Assembly (NCBI GenBank): GCA_964625745.1
Contig: CAZVCJ010000110.1
Location: 1 to 13,196, forward strand
Direction: 5' to 3'
From: CAZVCJ01 sp964625745
GTDB taxonomy: Bacteria; Chloroflexota; Anaerolineae; VGOG01
Length of the DNA stretch: 13,196 nucleotides
A program made the translations under genes and the position numbers. Positions within the stretch are counted from its first letter, which is position 1. Every line of letters begins with the position of its first letter. Of the stretch, positions 1 through 6,392 are shown in pieces. The notes beneath the pieces are model-generated. The model had not been told where the DNA came from and did not search any database. It saw nothing but the letters and a program-made list of their open reading frames with translations.

Positions 1-145
1 CCTGACCCGGGCTTTGGAGGGACGGCGGGAGATGTGAGAAACGAGGGCGCACGAGGAATGTCCATAATCATGTCTACGCTTCCAATTATATAGACGAAAA
101 TAGGATCAATACAACATCTTCTTTTGTGCAGGGAGGGCCAGAGAC
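1..145. other. Upstream leader region, little recognisable
   Basis: Frame 2 reads LTRALEGRREM and stops at 35-37. It could be the last residues of a gene entering from the left, but it is too short to judge. The AT-rich stretch around 85-115 may hold the promoter of the next gene, though I could not pick convincing -35/-10 boxes. GGGAGG at 131-136 is a suitably spaced ribosome binding site for the ATG at 146. Confidence 0.3.
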
Positions 146-691
146 ATGGACTTGACATTTGAACAGCAAGTAATTGTAGCCGTTGTAGGTGGCGTTGTGG
201 CCTCTATATTGACCTCAATCCTCAACAATTGGGCGGCAGGCCGTAGGCTGCGCGACCAGTGGGAACGAGAAAAGGAGGAGAGACGCGAACAATGGCAAAG
301 AGAGCAGGAAGCTCGAAGAAGGGAATGGAAAAGGGAATACAGGGCGGGGTTGTTGCGTGCCTATCTGGAAAAAGTGGACAGGGTAGCAGCTGCTGCTGGT
401 ATGCTTGTGCTGCACACTGAGCTTTCGTCCGATGTGCCAGATAAGATGCGTCCTCGATGGGATAGATTGATGCAATTGTCTGAGGAGATTATCTCAACAG
501 GGACAACAGGGATAGAAGATGCAGTTTTTCATCAGTTGCAGCGAGAGTTTGGTGAAGTTATTGGCAGCTTAGTACCGGCGGTGGGAGTGGAGCCATTTAA
601 CGATGTGACTGAGTACACTTTCCAACTGGACGGCATTGCTCACAAATTGCATAAGCGGGCTGAGGAGTTACTAGAAGAAACGTTTGATTAG
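146..691 (+). CDS. Membrane-anchored coiled-coil protein, unknown function
   Basis: I do not recognise this 181-residue protein. Residues about 6-27 are a hydrophobic segment (VIVAVVGGVVASILTSIL), probably one N-terminal membrane anchor. It is followed by a strongly charged helix at about 30-67 (repeated REQWQREQEARRREW-like stretches) expected to form a coiled coil. The rest (70-181) looks mainly helical, with several Trp, Glu and Leu residues and no enzyme motif that I can see. The ATG at 146 has GGGAGG nine bases upstream. Base composition looks less GC-rich than in the housekeeping genes downstream, and together with the small genes to its right it suggests accessory DNA. A TM-plus-coiled-coil layout can belong to sensors or effectors of defence or stress modules, but nothing here identifies one. 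Confidence 0.75.
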   Translation: MDLTFEQQVIVAVVGGVVASILTSILNNWAAGRRLRDQWEREKEERREQWQREQEARRREWKREYRAGLLRAYLEKVDRVAAAAGMLVLHTELSSDVPDKMRPRWDRLMQLSEEIISTGTTGIEDAVFHQLQREFGEVIGSLVPAVGVEPFNDVTEYTFQLDGIAHKLHKRAEELLEETFD

Positions 692-718
692 CTTTGGTGC
701 AACTTAACAAATTCTTAA

Positions 719-907
719 CAACGTACTATCAAGAAGGACAAAAGCCTGTATTTCAGAACAGATAGGGAAACATACGAAAAGGCCAGGGCCGAAGCCGACT
801 ATGAAGGCCGACCGATAAGCATCATATTGCGGGCCGCCTTAGAAGCGTATATCAGGGCAAGTGTTAGCTACGAAGACTTGAGGGATTTGGGGAAGGAAGA
901 AAACTAG
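719..907 (+). pseudogene. Ribbon-helix-helix-like small protein lacking a normal start codon
   Basis: An open frame runs from just after the stop at 716-718 to TAG at 905-907. It reads like an Arc/CopG-type ribbon-helix-helix protein: strand KSLYFRTD, helix RETYEKARAEADYEG, turn RPIS, helix IILRAALEAYIRAS, then a short tail. There is no in-frame ATG, GTG or TTG. The most natural start is ATC at 728 (IKKDKSLYFRTD), which has no ribosome binding site. The only alternative is CTG at 746, with AAGAAGG at 731-737 about eight bases upstream. Either the start codon has mutated and this is a recent pseudogene, or a rare start is used, or there is a sequencing error. The intact reading frame points to recent function. 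A helical protein starts 28 bases after it, so the two may have been one operon. Confidence 0.5.
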
Positions 908-935
908 GATACTACAAACAAAGGAGGTGAGCAGA

Positions 936-1124
936 ATGCCTACCGAGCGGCAAGATAAGTCTCCAGCAGTTGTTGCAACAGAGCTTACGTTAACGATGGT
1001 GGACAAGGTGGATCATTGGAAGGCAGTGACAGGCTTTGGAGAAGCACTTGATAGAGTGTGTGAGGCTTACGAGAAGTTCTACCTAAAAGCCAAACAGCTC
1101 GAAGAGGCAGAAGAGGTCAAATAG
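936..1124 (+). CDS. Small hypothetical protein (62 aa)
   Basis: This short charged protein begins MPTERQDKSPAVVATEL and ends AKQLEEAEEVK. The ATG at 936 has an excellent ribosome binding site (AAGGAGGTGA, 921-930), so I prefer it to the in-frame GTG at 927, which lies inside that site. Residues about 14-60 look helical (KVDHWKAVTGFGEALDRVCEAYEKFYLKAKQL), with no membrane segment and no cysteine pair. It lies 28 bases after the broken ribbon-helix-helix frame and could be its partner, for example the second half of a small regulatory or toxin-antitoxin-like pair. That is only a guess from position; I do not recognise the family. Confidence 0.6.
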   Translation: MPTERQDKSPAVVATELTLTMVDKVDHWKAVTGFGEALDRVCEAYEKFYLKAKQLEEAEEVK

Positions 1125-1156
1125 CAGGACTTCGCAACTCGCAACGAAATAAAAGC

Positions 1157-1190
1157 GGGTCTTGTTGGTGTAGCCACACCAACAAGACCC
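1157..1190 (-). terminator. Perfect 15-bp hairpin, likely minus-strand terminator
   Basis: GGGTCTTGTTGGTGT (1157-1171) pairs perfectly with 1176-1190 across the 4-base loop AGCC. Read on the minus strand the stem is followed by CGCTTTTATTT, a good U-rich tail. It is therefore best explained as a second, back-up terminator downstream of tRNA-His. On the plus strand it follows the 62-residue gene but has no T run. Confidence 0.65.
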
Positions 1191-1236
1191 TAACTCCCAA
1201 GACAGGCCCGAAGGGTTCAGTGTTGCGGAATAAAGA

Positions 1237-1270
1237 ACAACCCCCCAAAGGAAAAGAGATGGGGGGTTGT
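1237..1270 (-). terminator. Terminator of tRNA-His
   Basis: ACAACCCCCC (1237-1246) and GGGGGGTTGT (1261-1270) form a 10-bp stem around a 14-base loop. On the minus strand it starts a few bases after the tRNA 3' end and is followed by TCTTTATTCC, a moderately T-rich tail. Confidence 0.7.
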
Positions 1271-1275
1271 CTCCA

Positions 1276-1349
1276 GGTGAGCGATGGGATTCGAACCCAC
1301 GGTCTCCTGGGCCACAACCAGGTGCCTTGACCACTCGGCTACGCTCACC
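1276..1349 (-). tRNA. tRNA-His (anticodon GTG)
   Basis: The minus strand folds into a full cloverleaf. The acceptor stem is GTGAGCG/CGCTCAC, preceded by an encoded G(-1) at 1349 opposite discriminator C73 at 1276; this extra G-C pair is the identity mark of tRNA-His. The anticodon arm is CCTGG-TTGTGGC-CCAGG, giving GTG. The T arm is GTGGG-TTCGAAT-CCCAT, with one G-U pair. CCA is not encoded (the next bases are TGG). A promoter lies just upstream and two hairpins follow the 3' end. The 3' end faces the accessory segment at 1-1130. Confidence 0.97.
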
Positions 1350-1362
1350 ACAGTCCATCTTG

Positions 1363-1391
1363 ATTCTACCACAAAAAGCCAAATCAGGCAA
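1363..1391 (-). promoter_or_regulatory. Promoter of tRNA-His
   Basis: On the minus strand there is a -35 box TTGCCT (1391-1386), a 17-base spacer and a -10 box TAGAAT (1368-1363). Transcription would start around 1356, a few bases before the mature tRNA. Confidence 0.75.
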
Positions 1392-1399
1392 ATGAAGCC

Positions 1400-1420
1400 G
1401 TGAAACGTGAAACGTGAGAT
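1400..1420 (+). repeat. GTGAAAC heptamer repeat (2.5 units)
   Basis: Two exact GTGAAAC units (1400-1413) and a diverged third (GTGAGAT, 1414-1420) lie just before the relA start. The same heptamer recurs in the large palindrome at 11467-11526 and once at 8781-8787, so it is a dispersed element. Confidence 0.7.
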
Positions 1421-1428
1421 AGAGCAAA

Positions 1429-3591
1429 ATGCGTGCGCAGATCACCAGCTTTGAGAGCTTGCTTCAACAGATGCCAGAGACCCCCTCCCAGAATGATAGG
1501 GAGTTGATCGAGAGAGCCTACGAGCTGGCTGAGGGGGCTCATCTACACCAACAGCGCGCCTCTGGCGAACCCTATATCCAGCACTCCTTGACCGTCGCCC
1601 ACATCCTGGCCGATTTGCGCCTGGACTCTGCCACCATTGCGGCGGGGCTCCTTCACGACGTGGTGGAGGACTCTACGGTCACCATAGAGGATCTGCGGCA
1701 GGACTTTGGCGACGAGGTGGCCAATCTGGTTGATGGGGTTACAAAGCTGAACCAGATAGACAAACTGAGCCAGATCACCCACAGGGGCTTGCAAGACGAG
1801 GAGGCCGAGAATCTGCGCAAGATGTTCCTGGCCATGGTTGATGACGTGCGCGTCGTATTGATTAAGTTAGCTGACCGCTTGCATAACATGCGCACTCTGG
1901 ATGCCCTCTCCGAGGAGCGGCAGCGGCGCATTGCGGAAGAGACCCTGGAGATATTCGCACCCCTGGCCAATCGCCTCGGCATCTGGCAGATGAAGTGGGA
2001 GTTGGAGGACTTAGGTTTTCGCTACCTGGATCCCAAAAGGTATTGGGAAATCACGGCCCTGCTCGATGAACGGAGAGCTGACCGAGAGCGTCGCATCGCA
2101 CGCATAATCGGCATCCTGGAGAAGAGGCTTGGGAAGGACGGCATGGAAGCCGAGATCTCAGGGCGGCCCAAACACATTTACTCCATCCATAGAAAGATGA
2201 ACCGCAAAGGCTTGCCCTTCGAACAGATTCACGACGTACGGGGCGTGCGCATCATCGCTAACACCGTCAGGGATTGCTATGCCGTGCTGGGGATTGTGCA
2301 CAGCTTATGGCACCCTATCCCTGGCGAGTTCGATGACTTCATAGCTGCTCCCAAGGACAATATGTACCAATCCATTCATACCTCTGTCGTGGGGCCCGAT
2401 GGCAAGCCATTGGAGGTGCAGATTCGCACCCGCGAGATGCACCGTAGGGCCGAGCTTGGCATAGCCGCTCACTGGCGCTACAAGGAACATGCGAAGCGCG
2501 ATGTCATCTTTGAGGCCAAGGTTGCCTGGCTGCGCTCATTGATGGATTGGCGGCAGGAGGTAACCGATGCCTGGGAGTTCGTTGATTCGCTCAAAAGCGA
2601 CGTTTTCCAGTATGGCCGCATCTACACCTTCACTCCCAATGGTGACATTATGGATCTGCCGGCTGGTTCCACCCCCCTAGACTTCGCCTATAACATCCAC
2701 ACCGAGATCGGCCACCGCTGCCGGGGGGCCAAGGTCAATGGCAAAATGGTCGCTTTGGACTACCAACTGCAGAATGGCGACCAGGTGGAGATCATCACCG
2801 CCAAGCGCGGCCGGCCCAGCCGCGATTGGCTCAACCCGCACCTGGGCTACATCAAGACGTCCAGAGCCAGACAGAAGATCCGCCAATGGTTCAGACGACA
2901 GGATCGAGCCGAGTCAGTGGCTCAAGGGCGGCAACTCCTGGAAAAGGAGTTGAAGCGCCTGGGCCTGGACCAAAAGAACTACGAGGAGGTCGCCGCGCTC
3001 TTCAAATTCGATAAGGTCGAAGACCTCCTGGCGGCCATTGGCTACGGCGACATCAGTGCCCAACAGATAGCCGCCAGGCTGATAGAGGCCGAGAGGGAGG
3101 AAGAGGAGCCGGAGCTGCCGGAAGCTGCCCCACCGCCCCCGGAAGTTACCGGGGTTACGGTTAGAGGAGTGGGCGATTTGCTCACCAGGGTGGCCGGCTG
3201 CTGTCACCCCTTGCCTGGCGACCCGGTGGTGGGATATGTCACTCGAGGACGGGGCATAACCATTCATCGTCAGGATTGCCGCAATATTCTCTATCTTGAG
3301 GACAAGGAGCGTCTCATTGAGGTAGACTGGGGAGAAGACTCCAAGCAGGTGTTCCCAGTCATGATCCAGGTCGTGGCCTATGACCGTACTGGACTGATGC
3401 GGGATATAACCGAGATCATGGCTGAGGAGAGGATAAACATAACTTCTGCTAACGTCGCTACCCACCCCAAAGATCATACTGCCGTCATCACGGCCACCCT
3501 GGAGATCACCAGCATTATCCAGTTGAGCCGCGTCCTGGCCAGGATTGAGAAGCTGCCCAATGTCTTTGAGGCCCGGCGCAAGCCGAATTAA
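1429..3591 (+). CDS. rel: Long RSH-type (p)ppGpp synthetase/hydrolase
   Basis: This 720-residue protein makes and breaks the stringent-response alarmone (p)ppGpp from ATP and GDP/GTP. The N-terminal HD hydrolase domain (about 30-185) keeps its metal and catalytic residues: H52, H76-D77, E80-D81, and D148 in LADR with N153. The synthetase domain (about 235-355) has GRPKHIYSIHRKM, Y313 and H317 in YQSIHT, and the catalytic E329 in EVQIRT. TGS follows at about 390-452, then helical and Cys/His-containing parts (CCHPLPGD at 591-598, C617), then an ACT domain at about 645-718. Length and domain order are normal for ribosome-regulated Rel/SpoT enzymes. The motif before YQSIHT is EFDD (300-303), an acidic form typical of RelA, whereas bifunctional enzymes usually carry RxKD. 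The ATG at 1429 has no clear ribosome binding site, and a heptamer repeat sits just upstream. I see no convincing promoter of its own. Confidence 0.96.
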   Translation: MRAQITSFESLLQQMPETPSQNDRELIERAYELAEGAHLHQQRASGEPYIQHSLTVAHILADLRLDSATIAAGLLHDVVEDSTVTIEDLRQDFGDEVANLVDGVTKLNQIDKLSQITHRGLQDEEAENLRKMFLAMVDDVRVVLIKLADRLHNMRTLDALSEERQRRIAEETLEIFAPLANRLGIWQMKWELEDLGFRYLDPKRYWEITALLDERRADRERRIARIIGILEKRLGKDGMEAEISGRPKHIYSIHRKMNRKGLPFEQIHDVRGVRIIANTVRDCYAVLGIVHSLWHPIPGEFDDFIAAPKDNMYQSIHTSVVGPDGKPLEVQIRTREMHRRAELGIAAHWRYKEHAKRDVIFEAKVAWLRSLMDWRQEVTDAWEFVDSLKSDVFQYGRIYTFTPNGDIMDLPAGSTPLDFAYNIHTEIGHRCRGAKVNGKMVALDYQLQNGDQVEIITAKRGRPSRDWLNPHLGYIKTSRARQKIRQWFRRQDRAESVAQGRQLLEKELKRLGLDQKNYEEVAALFKFDKVEDLLAAIGYGDISAQQIAARLIEAEREEEEPELPEAAPPPPEVTGVTVRGVGDLLTRVAGCCHPLPGDPVVGYVTRGRGITIHRQDCRNILYLEDKERLIEVDWGEDSKQVFPVMIQVVAYDRTGLMRDITEIMAEERINITSANVATHPKDHTAVITATLEITSIIQLSRVLARIEKLPNVFEARRKPN

Positions 3592-3593
3592 AA

Positions 3594-3626
3594 AGACCTG
3601 ACAGGTTTAGAAAACCTGCCAGGTCT
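3594..3626. terminator. Bidirectional terminator between convergent genes; dispersed-repeat type
   Basis: The arms AGACCTGACAGGTTT (3594-3608) and AAACCTGCCAGGTCT (3612-3626) pair at 14 of 15 positions with a 3-base loop. It begins 3 bases after the rel stop codon. On the minus strand it is followed by TTTTTAATTC, a good intrinsic terminator tail for the parvulin gene. The ACCTG(A/C)CAGGTTT core resembles a palindrome that I recall as scattered in several bacterial genomes, so it may be a repeat reused as a terminator. Confidence 0.75.
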
Positions 3627-3646
3627 GATTCCTCTCATCATCGTCC

Positions 3647-5338
3647 CTATCCCGTATCAACAGGCATTTTGTCCACAGACCAGTAACGCTCCACTGTTTC
3701 CGACTGCCGCTGTTCTGCCAGCCAATCCTCGAAGGCCTGGAGTTGCCTTTGCTCCAGGATTGCGGGCGACAGTTCCCGCTCCTCGTGTCCCAGGACCTCG
3801 ATGACGTGATAGCCGATGGTGTTCGAGATCGGTTCGCTCATCTCCCCCACCGCCAGACTGAAAGCCGCCTCTTCGACCTCGGCCGTATTCTCTCCCCTGG
3901 GGAACCAATCCATGTCGCCGCCGTTGTCCTTGCTCGACCAATCCTCAGAGAAGTTCTCAGCCAGGAAAGCAAGACGGTCGTCGCTCTCCTGCAACCGAGT
4001 CAAGAGGTCTTGGATTTCCTCTTCCTTTGCTCTAGCCCTGGCTACTTCGGCCTCGATGAGAACATCCAGAGCGGACAGGGCGGTGTCCTCGTCAAGGTCC
4101 TCTTCCAGGAGGGTCATGATAGCCTGGGCTTCTTCCTCGGTATCCACCAGTATGTGGCTGGCCCATACCTGTGGCTCTGGTTCCTCTGACGTCTCGTGAA
4201 CCAGGATGATGTGCCAGCCGAATTGGGTTTCCACTGGCCCGCCGATCTCACCTGCCGGCGTGCTGAAGGCTGCCTCCTCGAACTCTAGCACCATCGTGCC
4301 CTTGGAAAACCACCCCAGGTCGCCGCCTGCATCCTTGTTGCTGGTATCTTTGGAGAAGTTCTGAGCCAGCAAGGCGAAGGGGTCCTCACTCTCTGTCAAT
4401 TGGGTCGAGAGTTCCTGGGGGTCTTTCTCGGCTCTGATCTCTTCCTCGGTCTTGACTCCCTCCTCGGCCAGAAGCACACGGATTGCATCTGTGGCGCTCG
4501 CCTCATCAATACTTTCATCGAGCAGGGTCATGATCGCCTGGGCTTGCTCCTCGCCCGTCACCTGTATCTGGCGGGCGTGCACCTGATCAGCGATGGTGGG
4601 TACCTCCTGGCCCATTGCCTCCTGCAACTTATCTCTATAAAGCATGGCCTCGAAGATGTCGCGGAAATCCGCTTCGGAGAAGCCGGCCCGTTCATTCAGT
4701 GCTTCCAGGGTGGTGGCGTACATCTCCTGGAATCTGTCCAGTGTCACGGGCGTTACGGTAGGGGTTGGCGTTATGACCTGGGTAGCGGTGATGATGGGCG
4801 TCGGGGTAGGGGTGGGAGGATTCCTTTCGTAGCCGAATTGGGTCTCTATCTCCAGTTGCACTTCCTCGGATGTGACCGCTATCCCTCGCCCGATTGCCTC
4901 CTGGCGGATCAACTCGTCGTCAATGAGATCATCCAACACTTGTAGGCCGAGCGTTTCTGTGTCCCCCAACTGAGTCTGCAGTTGTTCAACTTGCTGCTGG
5001 TAATACTGGACGATAAACTCGCTGCTCTGGTCGTTTGGATCCAGGCGGTCTAGCTGGTCCTGCAACACGGCCAACTGATTCCTGAGATTAGAGCGATAGT
5101 AACGCACCATCTTTTGATAGATATTCATGCGGATGGGCACTTCGCCTACCATTGCCACCGGCGCCCTCGGCTTGACCATGTATTCTTGATAATAACCAAA
5201 GATGAGCAAAACCACTATCACGACGGAAACAGCGGCTGCACCAACAAGGATCATTCGCTTTTGTCGTTGGGCTTTCCTGCTGAACCGTAGTTCCTTTTTC
5301 GTAAGCTCCTTAGCCTTCTTTTTCCTCTTCTTGGCCAT
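3647..5338 (-). CDS. Membrane-anchored double-parvulin peptidylprolyl isomerase (PrsA/SurA-like)
   Basis: This 563-residue extracytoplasmic folding factor has a very basic N-terminus (1-28) and one membrane segment (about 29-49, ILVGAAAVSVVIVVLLIFGYY), so the rest should lie outside the membrane. Residues about 60-250 form a SurA/PrsA-like helical chaperone part, interrupted by a TP-rich linker at about 174-198. Two parvulin rotamase domains follow, about 253-382 and 393-517. Each has the GGD-x-x-W-F-x-x-G core and a C-terminal G-[WY]-H-x-I motif (H376, H511). The second keeps the ASHILV histidine (H395); the first has ARQIQV, with Gln257 at that place. Both carry a 40-50 residue charged helical insertion between the AQAIMTLL helix and the FA-LA-NFS segment. 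GGAG lies about 12 bases before the ATG. The gene is convergent with rel and downstream of rpsR, separated from it by a terminator, so it is probably transcribed on its own. Confidence 0.92.
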   Translation of the reverse strand: MAKKRKKKAKELTKKELRFSRKAQRQKRMILVGAAAVSVVIVVLLIFGYYQEYMVKPRAPVAMVGEVPIRMNIYQKMVRYYRSNLRNQLAVLQDQLDRLDPNDQSSEFIVQYYQQQVEQLQTQLGDTETLGLQVLDDLIDDELIRQEAIGRGIAVTSEEVQLEIETQFGYERNPPTPTPTPIITATQVITPTPTVTPVTLDRFQEMYATTLEALNERAGFSEADFRDIFEAMLYRDKLQEAMGQEVPTIADQVHARQIQVTGEEQAQAIMTLLDESIDEASATDAIRVLLAEEGVKTEEEIRAEKDPQELSTQLTESEDPFALLAQNFSKDTSNKDAGGDLGWFSKGTMVLEFEEAAFSTPAGEIGGPVETQFGWHIILVHETSEEPEPQVWASHILVDTEEEAQAIMTLLEEDLDEDTALSALDVLIEAEVARARAKEEEIQDLLTRLQESDDRLAFLAENFSEDWSSKDNGGDMDWFPRGENTAEVEEAAFSLAVGEMSEPISNTIGYHVIEVLGHEERELSPAILEQRQLQAFEDWLAEQRQSETVERYWSVDKMPVDTG

Positions 5339-5392
5339 CCTTATTTCAGCTCCTCAACAGCACTACGTCGAATTGAGAAAGAAGCCAGACAA

Positions 5393-5422
5393 AGGGCATA
5401 GGAGCAAGTCATCCTATGCCCT
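5393..5422 (-). terminator. Terminator of the rpsF-ssb-rpsR operon
   Basis: AGGGCATAGGA (5393-5403) and TCCTATGCCCT (5412-5422) form a perfect 11-bp stem with an 8-base loop. It lies just past the rpsR stop on the minus strand and is followed by TTGTCTGGCTTCTTTCTC, a pyrimidine-rich tail. It separates this operon from the downstream parvulin gene. Confidence 0.75.
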
Positions 5423-5445
5423 GTTCAACCGCTCTTATCTGCGCC

Positions 5446-5760
5446 TTAGCTGTAGCGCCGAACGTGTTCAGCACCGTAGGGCAGAAGGGCCAAGTGCCTG
5501 GCCCGCTTGATAGCCACAGCCAAACGACGCTGGTGCTTGGCACAAGTTCCCGTCCGACGGCGAGGCTTGATCTTGCCTCGATCGGAGATAAAGCGGCGCA
5601 GACGCTCAGGTTGCTTGTAGTCTATGACATCAACCTTTTCCGTGCAAAAGTCGCACACCTTGCGACGGGGTATGAACTTCTGTTTCCGGGTATGAGGGGG
5701 CCCCTGCCCCCTGCCTCTCTGGGTACTGTCTCTGTCGTTCCTGGTCCCTGCGTTTGCCAA
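5446..5760 (-). CDS. rpsR: 30S ribosomal protein S18
   Basis: S18 sits on the platform of the small ribosomal subunit next to S6. The 104-residue product has the family core RKVCDFC...IDYKQPERLRRFISDRGKI-PRRRTGTCAKHQRRLAVAIKRARHLALLPY. It is the zinc-ligand-containing type, with CxxC at CDFC and C-x-x-H at CAKH. A basic N-terminal extension of about 25 residues precedes the core. The start is TTG at 5760: GGGAGGT (5771-5765) lies four bases upstream and there is no nearby ATG. It is the last gene of rpsF-ssb-rpsR, and rplI does not follow. The 204-base gap between ssb and rpsR is unusually long for this operon and is filled with repeat DNA. Confidence 0.97.
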   Translation of the reverse strand: MANAGTRNDRDSTQRGRGQGPPHTRKQKFIPRRKVCDFCTEKVDVIDYKQPERLRRFISDRGKIKPRRRTGTCAKHQRRLAVAIKRARHLALLPYGAEHVRRYS

Positions 5761-5796
5761 AGTTACCTCCCAATGTGCAATTAGATTGATTTCCTA

Positions 5797-5868
5797 TCAC
5801 CCCCGCCCTCTCCCCAACGGGGAGAGGGGGCAAGTCCCCTCTCCCTCACAGGGAGAGGGTTGGGGTGA
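5797..5868. repeat. Double palindromic C/G-rich repeat in the ssb-rpsR gap
   Basis: Two adjacent hairpins lie here: CCCTCTCCCC-AAC-GGGGAGAGGG (5806-5828) and CCCTCTCCCT-CAC-AGGGAGAGGG (5837-5859). Both sit within outer arms TCACCCC (5797-5803) and GGGGTGA (5862-5868). The sequence resembles a REP-like family that I recall from many bacterial genomes. It lies inside the ribosomal operon transcript, where it may act as an RNA stabiliser or partial attenuator ahead of rpsR. Confidence 0.8.
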
Positions 5869-5883
5869 GGGTGGGATGTTTCT

Positions 5884-5902
5884 GCTCCCTCGCAATGACA
5901 CC
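5884..5902. repeat. Half copy of the GTCATTGCGAG repeat
   Basis: GCTCCCTCGCAATGACACC matches one arm of the full palindrome at 9781-9852 (GCTCCTCGCAATGAC). Only one arm is present, so it is a degenerate remnant lying next to the C/G-rich palindrome. Confidence 0.6.
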
Positions 5903-5964
5903 TGGGCCGAAATCTTACATCGTCAAGCTAACTGGAGCGAGGAGAGCCAGCCGCTGATGGCCGG

Positions 5965-6369
5965 TTAAAAGGGGGACTCGTTGCTTTCGAATTCAGCTTC
6001 CCTTTCCCGTGTCTCTTCAGTGGCCTCGGCGCTCTTGCGCTCTCCCAGCATGATCATTTCATTAGCGACCAATTCGGTGCGGTAATGCTTCTTCCCGCTC
6101 TGATCCTCCCAACCACGGGTCTGCAAGCGGCCTTCAACGTAGACCTGTTGGCCTTTGGTGAGATGTTGTTTGCATATTTCGGCCAGGTTGCCCCAGGCCA
6201 CGACGTTGAACCACTCGGTTTCCTCGCGGCGCGCGCCCTCAGCGTTGACCCAACTGCGGCTCGTAGCCACGCTGAAAGAGGTCACCGCCCTGCCACTTGG
6301 CGTATACCTCATCTCAGGGTTGCGCCCCAGCCTGCCTATGATCATCACCTTGTTCAAGCCCCTGGACAT
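5965..6369 (-). CDS. ssb: Single-stranded DNA-binding protein
   Basis: SSB coats single-stranded DNA in replication, repair and recombination. The 134-residue product has the OB fold at about 1-105 (MSRGLNKVMIIGRLGRNPEM; FSVATSRSW; EWFNVVAWGNLAEICKQHLTKGQQVYVEGRLQTRGWED). A short Glu-rich tail follows and ends ESNESPF. The usual C-terminal tip that recruits partner proteins is DDIPF-like; here the final Pro-Phe is kept but the Asp residues are missing, so partner binding may be weaker or differently tuned. The ATG has AAGAAGGGG about seven bases upstream and lies 23 bases after the rpsF stop, in the usual rpsF-ssb-rpsR order. The tail is short compared with many SSBs. Confidence 0.97.
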   Translation of the reverse strand: MSRGLNKVMIIGRLGRNPEMRYTPSGRAVTSFSVATSRSWVNAEGARREETEWFNVVAWGNLAEICKQHLTKGQQVYVEGRLQTRGWEDQSGKKHYRTELVANEMIMLGERKSAEATEETREREAEFESNESPF

Positions 6370-6392
6370 CTTTTCACCCCTTCTTCAATTCA

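Noticed and set aside
2914..3477. 187-residue minus-strand open frame inside rel
   Set aside because: It is antisense to the rel C-terminal half, with no recognisable motif or ribosome site.
4400..4945. 181-residue plus-strand frame inside the parvulin gene
   Set aside because: It is antisense to the chaperone part and first rotamase domain, with no motif and no ribosome site.
5786..5968. 60-residue plus-strand frame in the ssb-rpsR gap
   Set aside because: It is a translation of palindromic repeats (HPRPLPNGERG, SPSQGEGWGEG) with no ribosome site.
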